Shown one piece after another: positions 1 through 8,738 of a stretch of DNA of 12,882 nt. The position numbers and the translations under genes are program-made. Numbering within the stretch: the stretch's first letter is position 1; the number at the start of each line of letters is the position of its first letter. Below the pieces are notes generated by a model. That model was not told the DNA's origin. It saw only the letters and a list, made by a program, of their open reading frames with translations, and ran no database searches. This stretch comes from Gamarada debralockiae (taxonomy: Eukaryota > Ascomycota > Leotiomycetes > Helotiales > Hyphodiscaceae), in the NCBI GenBank assembly GCA_002803225.1, contig NXFV01002046.1:1-12882 (forward strand), given 5' to 3'.

Positions 1-221
1 TGACTTCAAAGTTAATAAGATTTAATCAAATTACTCTTATTTAAAGGAGAGATTTAAAAAATATATATATAATTTGCGTGGCACAGACACAGGTTTATAT
101 AGGTACAGTTATAAAAAGCTGGTTTTCTCGCGTATTTTGCTGTAAAATTGATTTTTCTTAGAACTACTCGTAAAATCACAAATTTACCAGCGAAAAACAT
201 ATAAATTCGTAAAATCTAAAT

Positions 222-241
222 CAGTAAAAATGCTTTTACTG
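222..241. repeat. perfect small hairpin (8-bp stem, 4-nt loop)
   Basis: CAGTAAAA and TTTTACTG are exact reverse complements separated by ATGC. The hairpin sits at the end of the AT-rich stretch. The function is unknown; it may be part of a degenerate repeat. Confidence 0.5.
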
Positions 242-303
242 TAAATCTATTTTAACCCCCTGAAACTCAGCCCTGTCGACCAGTTCTCAGGGTCTTAATT
301 TCT

Positions 304-341
304 TAAGCGAACACCCTAAGTTTAGGTGTAATTCTCGCTTA
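304..341. repeat. imperfect hairpin just upstream of the MITE
   Basis: TAAGCGA at 304-310 pairs with TCGCTTA at 335-341, and ACACC at 311-315 pairs with GGTGT at 325-329 inside it, with an asymmetric bulge. It lies 28 bp outside the left MITE end. It could be part of an older element into which the MITE inserted. Confidence 0.4.
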
Positions 342-368
342 CATTCAGACTTATGTCCACCCACTGTA

Positions 369-415
369 GTGTATTTAAGCCCTGTAGAATCTTAGGAAGC
401 CCTGTAATAGCCTGT
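369..415 (+). repeat. left terminal inverted repeat of the MITE
   Basis: This 47-bp arm starts GTGTATTTAAGCCCTG and is identical, base for base, to the reverse complement of 544-590. Perfect identity over this length suggests recent activity or little decay since insertion. Confidence 0.85.
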
Positions 416-543
416 TACCCTTGCCAGGATCCCTGTATAATCAGCGTCGTCTCCCTGTAGCGATTGGTCGAGGAGCGCTCAGACCCAAGCGGGACGTCGT
501 ATGTCCAACCAACAGGGAACTTACAGGCACCTAGCTTAGAATT

Positions 544-590
544 ACAGGCTATTACAGGGCTTCCTAAGATTCTACAGGGCTTAAATACAC
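544..590 (-). repeat. right terminal inverted repeat of the MITE
   Basis: This 47-bp arm ends GGGCTTAAATACAC and is followed by TA at 591-592. It matches 369-415 perfectly when reversed. Beyond 47 bp the arms diverge, although TCCCTGT and GTTGG-like blocks still align toward the centre, so the whole element is close to a full palindrome. Confidence 0.85.
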
Positions 591-1115
591 TATAAATCAA
601 AGACTTTTCATGGCGGCCTTCGTACTTCTTACTATATTAGGTCTAAACAGATATGAGATGCTCAGACACAAAAGGTCAGATTATTTGGGCCTGTACGAAA
701 GTAACAGGGCTGTCTACGTTTTGTTCGGCACTTCGCCATAGGGCAGGGCAGCCGAACCAGCCGGGTGTGGAATGCACAAGGGGCCATCCCGGAAGCGATC
801 AAACATCCCAACGAAAAGGGTTTGAAAACCATCCGTGTCTTTCCCCTAAATTATCAATCCCCCAATCTCATCACATGCCAACTATTCTGACACCATCTGA
901 TTGGCCCCATTGTACCTGATGCTGCTCCAACATTACCGTAAAGTGCCGTGCCCAGGCGGCGCGGAGGCTGACTCCTCCAACCAAGAGCAACATCCATGTT
1001 TTTCATGTGGCCCCGTAATCAGCGGCATGCACCTAGATGACTAAACCCACCAATACCACCAATTGTTGCTTACAGGGAAGGGATTACACCGCAAGCTCGT
1101 TAAGGGAAGATCCAT

Positions 1116-1125
1116 TCGGATCCGA
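1116..1125. promoter_or_regulatory. candidate Zn2Cys6-factor site TCGGATCCGA
   Basis: A perfect 10-bp palindrome containing an inverted CGG-N2-CCG pair, about 450 bp upstream of the transporter start. Zn2Cys6 regulators of fungal drug pumps recognise paired CGG triplets, so this is a plausible binding site. No specific factor can be named from the sequence. Confidence 0.35.
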
Positions 1126-1160
1126 GAAGTCGGTGTTGGCGATGGCCCTCCTGTGAGATG

Positions 1161-1169
1161 TCGGTCCGA
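1161..1169. promoter_or_regulatory. second candidate CGG-palindrome TCGGTCCGA
   Basis: This matches the 1116 palindrome but with one central base instead of two (CGG-N1-CCG). It lies about 45 bp from the first, centre to centre. The doubling strengthens the regulatory reading, though chance cannot be excluded. Confidence 0.33.
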
Positions 1170-1433
1170 GTTCTCATGTGGGTCCTGGAACCGGTGCAAC
1201 TTACAACGCCAAAACCAAACCTTCCTCTTGCAATTTGGATAGAACCTTTCTCGGCGTGAGCTGTCCTCCGTGCCCAGAGAGGTCAGAATGAGCATAAGTT
1301 TAGCCTTTATTGTTTCCGGCTAATCACTGCCTGATGAGGTCAACGCCAGGCCAGGCTAAGGAACCAAAACATAGTCCAAGATTCCTCCGCACTGGGACAA
1401 AAGGGACTCAATTCCTCTTCGGAACGATAATTT

Positions 1434-1440
1434 GTATATA
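1434..1440 (+). promoter_or_regulatory. TATA-like box of the ABC transporter gene
   Basis: GTATATA lies about 140 bp upstream of the ATG at 1577, within a short AT-rich patch. It is followed by a pyrimidine-rich leader (for example CCTCCTCCTGATCC near 1511). The transcription start is not determined. Confidence 0.4.
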
Positions 1441-1576
1441 TTAATTCGATTGTGCGAGCCGATTGACTGTTGCCCAGGATCAAAGGAAAGGAAGCAACTC
1501 AGCATCGATACCTCCTCCTGATCCAACCTCGCACATCGTCGTCAATACCGGACACTTCTGAGAACCAGAGCCAATC

Positions 1577-4500
1577 ATGGCTTCTGAGAATGAGAAACAC
1601 GACTGGCTTCCTCAACGAACAGAGAACATTTTGGGCACAGAAACCACAACAACGAGCACTGGGAATGATGTCACGGCACGCACAACAACGAGAACTGAAA
1701 GCTCCCAGAACATCGTGAACGGCGATACAACAACCTCACACACAAACTATGGAAGCATCGTCAAGGATGACGTAGACTTTGAGAGACCGGAGTTGGAACA
1801 TACTCAAACCAGCTCCACAGAAATGGGGGACGAGAAAGACCTCAGAATCCAAAGGACACAAACAAGCAAATCCGCACGTGAAAGGAGACAATTCGCTCCA
1901 ATTCGAACTGGCGATGCCGAGGAACTTACTAGGATCGCGACTTCTTTGGAAGGAGACGGTGTTGGGTCGATAACGCGGATTTCGACGAGAGCGTCAAGAG
2001 TGCAGAGAAGAGATACTTTGGCCGATGTCAATATTGGCGATCCAGTACTTGATCCCCATTCTCCTGAGTTTGATCCATATAAATGGGCAAGAATGTGAGT
2101 TGGGTCCCATTTCTATCCATTTTTCGGAAATATTGACAAGCTATTTAGGCTCATGAGATTGATTGATGAAAACGAGGTGATTCAAAGACGAGCTGGTGTT
2201 GTGTGGAAGAATTTAAAGGTGTGTGGATCAGGGTCAGCCATCAATCTGCAGAAGAATGTTGGATCGCTCCTTCTTGCACCTATCCGATTTAAGGAATTCT
2301 TTGGAAAAGGTCCTGAGAAGACGATTCTGAATGACTTTGAAGGCGTTCTGAAATCTGGAGAAATGCTTGTAGTTTTGGGACGACCAGGCAGCGGTTGCTC
2401 TACACTGCTCAAGACCTTGATGGGCGAACTTCATGGTTTGGATGTGAAGGAGCAATCTGAGGTCCATTACAATGGTGAGTGAAACATCAATACTGGCTCC
2501 AGTGATTTGACTACACTTCGCAAGCGAACAAGCATTACTAACAGTCGCCAGGTATCACCCAGAAGCAAATGATGAAGCAATTCAAAGGCGAAATTGTCTA
2601 CAACCAAGAAGTTGACAAGCACTTCCCCCATCTCACAGTCGGCGAAACCCTCGAATTCGCAGCACGAGTCCGAACACCCCAACAGCGATTGATCGAAGGA
2701 GTTACCCGAGAATCCTGGGCAAAGCACATGGCCGCAGTCATCATGACCATCTTCGGTCTTTCTCACACGTACAATACCAAGGTCGGAAACGATTTCGTGC
2801 GAGGTGTTTCGGGTGGTGAGAGGAAGCGTGTCAGTATCGCTGAGATGGCATTGGCTGGTTCCCCAATTGCAGCTTGGGATAACTCTACGAGAGGTCTTGA
2901 TGCTGCGACCGCGTTGGAGTTCACTCGATCTCTGAGAATGTCGGCAAATCTCAGTGGCAGTGTGCATCTCGTAGCCATTTACCAAGCCTCTCAAGCGATC
3001 TACGATGAGTTCGACAAGGCGGTTGTTTTGTACGAAGGTCGACAAATCTACTTCGGTCCCTCCGAGGAAGCCAAACAGTACTTCGTTGATATGGGATGGG
3101 AGTGTCCAGCTCGGCAGACCACCGGTGACTTCTTGACGTCCGTCACCAACCCTGTCGAGCGCAAAGTTCGGCAAGGATACGAGAACAAGGTGCCTCGAAC
3201 CCCAGAGGAATTCGAGAAATACTGGAAGGAATCTCAAATGCGCAAGGACCTCCTCGAAGAGATCAAAGACCATGAAGAGGAATTCCCCATGGGAGGTAAA
3301 ACCCTCGAGCAATTCAAAGCGAGTCACAAGGGCAGCCAAGCAAAACATCAACGTCCAGAATCGCCATATACAGTCAGCATTCCCATGCAGATCAAATACT
3401 GCACCCAACGCGCCTACCAAAGATTGTGGAACGACAAGACATCCACCATCACTACGATTGTTGGACAGATTATCATGGCTTTGATCATCGGATCTGTTTT
3501 CTACGATACTCCGAGCAACACATCAAGTTTCTTCCAGAAAGGAGGTGTGCTTTTCTTCGCTGTCCTCTTGAATGCCCTCCTCGCTATCTCGGAAATCAAC
3601 AACCTCTATTCTCAACGACCTATCGTCGAGAAACAGGCATCTTACGCTTTCTATCATCCGTTTACTGAGGCTATGGCTGGTATTGTGGTTGATATTCCGG
3701 TCAAGTTCGTCATTGCGACCTGCTTCAACATCATTCTGTATTTCTTGGCTGGTTTGAGACGAGAGCCTTCGCAGTTCTTCATTTTCTTCCTCTTTAATTT
3801 CGTCGCAATTCTTACTGTAAGTATCTGGACTTTTTCCATATCATGGCTACTGATGATGCTTTAGATGAGTCAAATCTATCGAAGTATTGCGGCATCTACG
3901 AAGACAGTGTCTCAAGCTCTTGCTATTGCAGGTGTCGTGACTCTTGCCATTGTCATCTACACCGGCTTCGTTAGTAAGTATTGCTCTATCCTGGAGCTTA
4001 ATCATCGCTAACCACTTTATTTTCAGTTCCTCGTCCTCTTATGCACAAATGGTTCAAATGGATATCCTGGATCAACCCAGTCGCATACGCCTTCGAAGGT
4101 CTTTTCGTCAATGAACTCCACGGCCAACGATTCGCTTGCTCAACACTCGTTCCCAGCGGGTCTGGCTATACCAATTCCGGGGACAACTTCGTCTGCGCCA
4201 TCGCCGGTGCAGTGGTAGGTCAAACTACCGTCTCCGGAGACGACTATTTGGAAGCCCAATTCCAGTATTCGTACTCGCATATATGGCGTAACTTGGGCTT
4301 CATGTTCGCATTCATGATCTTCTTCCTCTTCGTCTACCTCTTTGCCACCGAATTCAACTCTGCTACATCCAGCTCAGCTGAAGTCCTCGTTTTCCGTCGC
4401 GGTCACGTTCCAAAGCAGCTTGTGGCTGCTGAGAAAGCTTCCAAGTACGACGAGGAGTCTCCTGCTTCGGCTGGGGTTACTGGAGCCACCGGTGCTGGCA

Positions 4501-6645
4501 GGGATGACGCGGAACTTGAGAAGGAACAAAATGACCAAGTGCAAGCCTTGGCTCCTCAGACTGATGTCTTCACCTGGAAGGACGTCTGCTACGATATTAA
4601 AATTAAAGGCGAGCCACGACGACTTCTCGACAACGTTTCTGGATGGGTCAAGCCAGGAACACTTACTGCTCTCATGGGTGTATCTGGCGCAGGTAAAACC
4701 ACGCTATTGGATGTTTTGGCCCAACGCGTCTCTATGGGCGTAGTCACTGGCGATATGTTGGTTTCTGGCAAGCCTCTCAACCAATCCTTCCAGCGCAAGA
4801 CAGGATACGTGCAACAACAAGATCTCCATCTTGAAACCACGACCGTCCGCGAAGCACTGCGCTTCTCAGCTATGCTCCGTCAACCGAAATCCGTTTCCAA
4901 GAAGGAGAAATACGAATTCGTCGAAGATGTCATCAAAATGCTCAATATGCAAGAATTTGCTGAAGCAGTCGTCGGTATTCCTGGCGAGGGTCTTAACGTT
5001 GAACAACGCAAGTTGTTGACAATTGGTGTTGAGTTGGCTGCCAAACCAGCGCTACTTCTCTTCTTAGATGAACCTACCTCTGGTCTTGACTCGCAATCTT
5101 CTTGGGCTATCGTCGCTTTCTTGAGGAAGCTGGCGGATAATGGACAGGCTGTTCTGGCTACTATCCATCAGCCGAGTGCTATCCTTTTCCAGGAATTTGA
5201 TCGATTATTGTTCTTGGCTAAGGGTGGAAAGACTGTTTACTTTGGTGATATTGGCAAGAACTCGAGGACTTTGTTGGACTACTTTGAGTCAAATGGCGCC
5301 GACAAGTGTGGTGATGACGACAACCCAGCTGAGGTAAGTATCTCGAAATCATAACTCAGTGTATTACAACTGACATACGATTAGTACATGTTAAAAATGG
5401 TCGGCGCCGGTGCAACCGGAAAATCTACGAAAGACTGGCACGACGTCTGGAAGAACTCTGAACAAGCACAGGACGTCCAAAAAGAACTTGCCCGTATCAA
5501 ACAAGAAATGGGCAGCCAACAAGCCGAAGAAAACGAAGGATCCCACGCCGAATTTGCGATGCCCTTCACCAACCAGCTCTACGAAGTCACCACCCGAGTC
5601 TTCCAACAATACTGGCGTACCCCAGGTTACATTTACTCCAAGATTCTTCTTGGTGTGGCTTCTGCATTGTTCATCGGGTTCTCATTCTTCCACGCAGACT
5701 CATCAAAGCAGGGTATCCAGGATATCATCTTCTCCATCTTCATGATCACCACGATCTTCACCACTTTGGTGCAGCAAATCATGCCACGTTTCATCCTCCA
5801 ACGGGACCTCTACGAAGTACGTGAGCGGCCCTCAAAGGCATATTCTTGGAAGGCCTTCCTTATGGCCAACATCACCGTCGAGATCCCGTACCAGATTTTA
5901 CTTGGTGTCATGGTCTTCGCGTCATACTTCTACCCAATCTACACCAAAGGCGGCATCCCACCATCCAGTCGCCAAGGACTCATTCTGTTACTCCTGATTC
6001 AATTCTTCGTCTTCGCCTCAACCTTCGCACATATGCTTATTTCCGCCCTCCCTGATGCTGAGACAGCAGGCAATATCGCGACGTTCATGTTCTCTCTCAC
6101 TCTTACATTCAACGGTGTTTTCCAGCCTCCGAATGCGTTACCAGGTTTCTGGATCTTCATGTATCGCGTGTCACCCCTGACTTGTAAGTCTCCCTTTCCC
6201 TTCTCCGTCTGGACCGCATCAAGGAGTGAATGCTGATTCGTTTAAAGACTTGGTCTCAGCCATAGCCAGCACAGGCGTGTCCGGCCGCCCCATAACATGT
6301 TCTTCTAACGAGCTCGCGGTAATGCAACCCCCCGCGGGCCAAACATGTGGAGAATACCTCGGCCCCTACGCCTCCGCCGCCATGGGCTCGATCTACAATC
6401 CCAACGCCACCGCAAATTGCCAATACTGTACCATCTATAACGCAGACCAGTATCTCGCTGCCGACTCCATCTCCTTCTCTACCCGTTGGCGCGATTATGG
6501 TATCGGCTTCTCGTACATCGTTTTCAACATATTTGCGGCGGTAATGCTGTATTATTTGATTAGAGTCAGGAAAGGTTCGGGCAAAAGTATGAAGGAGAAA
6601 TTGGCTCCAGTTTTGGGGTTGTTTAAGAAGGATGCACATAAATAG
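1577..6645 (+). CDS. PDR/CDR-type ABC-G multidrug efflux transporter, 7 exons, 1573 aa
   Basis: Full-size plasma-membrane pump that should use ATP to export drugs, antifungals or plant compounds. Introns: 2095-2148, 2475-2551, 3817-3864, 3974-4026, 5334-5384 and 6184-6247; spliced length is 4722 nt. The ATG at 1577 is the first after an in-frame TGA at 1559, with A at -3. NBD1: Walker [10 protein letters not shown] (250-258, Cys for Lys), signature [10 protein letters not shown] (367-376), degenerate Walker [12 protein letters not shown] (388-398), Tyr425 at the H-loop. TMD1 about 588-849. NBD2: Walker [10 protein letters not shown] (957-965), degenerate signature LNVEQRKLL (1072-1080), Walker B LLLFLDEP (about 1092-1099), His1130. 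TMD2 about 1257-1547, with a Cys-rich last outer loop (C1459, C1475, C1499, C1502). This NBD asymmetry is normal for fungal PDR pumps. The N-terminal 170 residues are Ser/Thr-rich. The substrate cannot be told from sequence. Confidence 0.95.
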
Positions 6646-6699
6646 AATAAGGGGGCCGAGAAGAAGAAGGCTCCTCAGGAGCCGATTTTGCCGAAATAG
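6646..6699 (+). other. in-frame coding-like extension beyond the transporter stop
   Basis: After the TAG at 6643-6645 the same frame runs for 17 further codons to a second TAG at 6697-6699. It reads NKGAEKKKAPQEPILPK, charged and proline-containing like a PDR C-terminal tail. This may be an older C-terminus cut off by a nonsense change, or simply 3' UTR. The stop context (TAG A) is not the known strong fungal read-through signal TGA CTA. Confidence 0.35.
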
Positions 6700-8738
6700 G
6701 TCAGTGTGGAGGAGTTGAGAGGGAAAGTGCAAATTGATTTGTCTTCGAGCCTGGCGTTTGTTGGGATTGTGAGGATGGTTGGTCTGGTTGGATATAGATC
6801 GCAGTTGTATTTGGACGAAGATAGTGTTTGTAATATAGCAATTAATACAAAAATAGGTTCATTCTAATCATGTCTTTGGAAGCTGTCCCTTGTGCACGTA
6901 AGTTTCCAGCGCCTTATAAACCGTCGTTTGCTCTAGCGAGGCGCTCTCTACCACTACGAGAAAATGGACAAAACCATGTTAGCGGAAGTTTTGCTCCCAT
7001 TTTGTCTATTTCCCCACGTTTATATTGTTTTAGACTTGTGATTCTGTTAATCCATGCAGTTTGGATGTGGGCAGACGACTCGCGCTGGGTGGGTAAATTT
7101 GAATGTAGAAATTATTTTGGGGTCCTTTCCGTTCTCATCGTATTCCCAACTTGTCTGATTTCTCCTTCCTTGCACCTTAAAATTATGAGGCAAAGTCAAG
7201 AACATTTCCTTCAAAGTTCCAGTTTCCACGCCGGAGCAGAAGGTCCTTCCCACTCCAACTCCGCGCCCCTTCGGAGATGCTAGATCTTGAGCTGTTGATT
7301 CATTGTTTGACCGTAGACTTTAATGAAAGAATTTCCTACTTCAACCATATTGGAGTCGAGAAAAACGGATCTTGTTGGGGGCCGGAAGGGGAAGATCAGG
7401 ATGGAAAGGATGGGAAGGCCAAGCTTGGTACTTGTACTTTCTGTGGTCCGTGGAAGTGGCGAGTAGAAGAGGGTTCTAAAATTAGTGGTATAAATCTATC
7501 AGACTGCTCAAATGACATTTGTTTCGCACTAAGTTTCTGTGTTGGGAGCTTCTGAGTCCAAGGACCCACGGTCTGAAGTGCTTTGAGGTTTTTCAAAGAC
7601 TCGGCGCGGTGCCACAGCCGTTCGTAGAAAAGTACTCATCCCTTTGGCAAATGTTGGAGGAAAATCTCGCTCCATGATCCATGATTCCTAATACTGTCAT
7701 GGAGTATTTTATCGTTGCCATTTCCATTCTCGTCGTCGATCCCATTTCCTCTTTTGACTTCCCTGCTCAAACAAATCGAGCGCTTTGAGAGTAGCACTGA
7801 CAGAGCCCCAAAAGTTGAAACAATAATCCGGAAACAGAATATCAAGCCCGCAGAAAGCCTACATTCACAGGATTGGACTTCCGTATTACATCCCATATCT
7901 CCTCGTTTCGGTGACCTGGAGAGGATCTTACTCAAGTCTTGAAGTGCTTTATATGGGAGCGGACTCAGCGCAAGTAGTCGGCTGTCCATAATTGATTCTA
8001 TTAGATCAGAGATAATGAAGTATATTTTTTAGGGTGAAGCTTCGTGCTCGTCCTCGGTCGTGGAGGGGGAAATGTGGCGGCTTGAAAGGTCGCTTGATTT
8101 CCCTATATTTTACGGTATATAAGAAAGACCCCACTTTTCTCAATACTATAAACCTACTAAGAATATATACATTCACTGAAACAACGCTGATTTGGCAATG
8201 GAAGCGTGGCTGTATGCCAAGCCACTTCGCGCAGGAGAGAGAAGACGATGGCGGAATCTAGGCGGAATACAGAGCTGGCGAGAGATGGGGGCACTTGGTT
8301 GGAATCTGGAAATCGAATCATCATCGTCGATCACTTTGTGGCTATCGGATTATTTTTCTTTATTATTTCCAATCTGAGGAATGGCAGAATCAGAAGTGCA
8401 GCGCCAACCGGAGAAACCAGAGAGAATTTTACTTATAAAGCTTAATGCTGTCCGACAGTAGGAGCAAGAGACTCGATATGATTTAAAATACTGCATGTAA
8501 ACCTGGAAGGTACAGTGCACGCAGATTCTTTGGGGTGTAATAAGGAAGAAACTCAAATCAATAGGAATCGGCAATCCTTTTGTGTCTCTTGGCAGCCAAG
8601 ATCGTTGCGAGCTATTAGAGAAGTCATCTCCGGTCTTCTGCGGCGGAGGCGCAACGTCGAGGAGGGCTTTTCACTTGATGCTTCCCTTGAATTTGAGCAT
8701 ACTTTAATATTTCTGCTTTCGCGGGTATGTATCTTACA
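6700..8738. other. convergent intergenic region, no supported gene
   Basis: About 2 kb between the 3' ends of the plus-strand transporter and the minus-strand oxidase. AT-rich sequence near 6825-6860 (TTTGTAATATAGC, AATTAATACAAAAAT) could hold the transporter polyadenylation site. Open frames here (137 aa at 6870-7283, 92 aa at 7277-7555, 117 aa minus at 7636-7989, 75 aa at 8034-8261) have no recognisable domain, no convincing splice partners and no coding-like flavour. An imperfect inverted repeat at 6960-7013 is listed separately. A lineage-specific small secreted protein or a non-coding RNA cannot be excluded. Confidence 0.55.
6960..7013. repeat. imperfect inverted repeat, 14-bp arms
   Basis: GAAAATGGACAAAA at 6960-6973 matches the reverse complement of 7000-7013 at 12 of 14 positions, with a 26-nt spacer. 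It lies about 315 bp past the transporter stop. It could be a chance structure or a 3'-end hairpin. Confidence 0.3.

Larger units (their letters stand above)
1..360. other. AT-rich non-coding flank, possibly decayed repeat
   Basis: No open reading frame of note lies here. The first 245 bases are strongly AT-rich, with runs such as ATATATATATA near 60-71 and a recurring GTAAAAT motif (about 142, 170 and 208). Two hairpins are listed separately. The composition contrasts with the near-balanced DNA after 600 and would fit an old transposon degraded by C-to-T mutation (RIP), but no transposon protein relic is recognisable, so the origin is an inference. Confidence 0.4.
369..590. mobile_element. 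222-bp fold-back MITE with 47-bp TIRs and TA flanks
   Basis: The first 47 bases (369-415) and the last 47 bases (544-590) are perfect reverse complements beginning GTGTATTTAAG. A TA dinucleotide lies directly outside each end (367-368 and 591-592), as expected for the TA target duplication of the Tc1/mariner/pogo superfamily. The inner 128 bp carry no transposase, so the element is non-autonomous. CCCTGTA or close variants recur on the plus strand at 380, 400, 411, 431 and 453 and inverted at 511, 521, 542, 553 and 573, which resembles subterminal transposase-binding repeats. A central GAGCGCTC palindrome lies at 473-480. Superfamily assignment is inferred from the TA flanks only. Confidence 0.82.
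593..1576 (+). other. upstream intergenic region of the ABC transporter gene
   Basis: About 1 kb without a convincing gene. Short open frames at 653-919 (+) and 1041-1295 (-) have no recognisable domain and are probably chance. The half nearest the transporter should hold its promoter: two CGG-type palindromes near 1116 and 1161 and a TATA-like stretch at 1434-1440 are listed separately. I see no upstream ATG between the TATA-like box and the start codon at 1577, so translation should not be limited by an upstream reading frame there. Confidence 0.6.

Noticed and set aside
250..398. Degenerate NBD1 ATP site of the transporter (Cys in Walker A, Asn after the Walker B Asp) seen as a defect; these numbers are protein residues
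   Set aside because: This asymmetry is the normal state of fungal PDR pumps.
415..600. 61-aa minus-strand frame over the MITE
   Set aside because: It is formed by the inverted repeat and central palindromic sequence; no domain, and the element is non-coding.
653..919. 88-aa plus-strand frame in the upstream region
   Set aside because: No recognisable domain, low-information composition and no splice partner.
1041..1295. 84-aa minus-strand frame in the upstream region
   Set aside because: No recognisable domain and likely promoter DNA of the transporter.
2467..3420. 317-aa open frame on the minus strand inside the transporter
   Set aside because: It lies wholly antisense to conserved NBD1/TMD1 sequence and crosses no recognisable domain; a by-product of the sense codon use.
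6870..7283. 137-aa plus-strand frame downstream of the transporter
   Set aside because: No family resemblance and no convincing secretion signal; intergenic chance frame is more likely.
7277..7555. 92-aa plus-strand frame with several cysteines
   Set aside because: Considered as a small Cys-rich effector, but the N-terminus is not a convincing signal peptide and nothing else supports a gene.
7636..7989. 117-aa minus-strand frame with a hydrophobic stretch
   Set aside because: The hydrophobic segment alone is not enough; no homologous motif or promoter signal.
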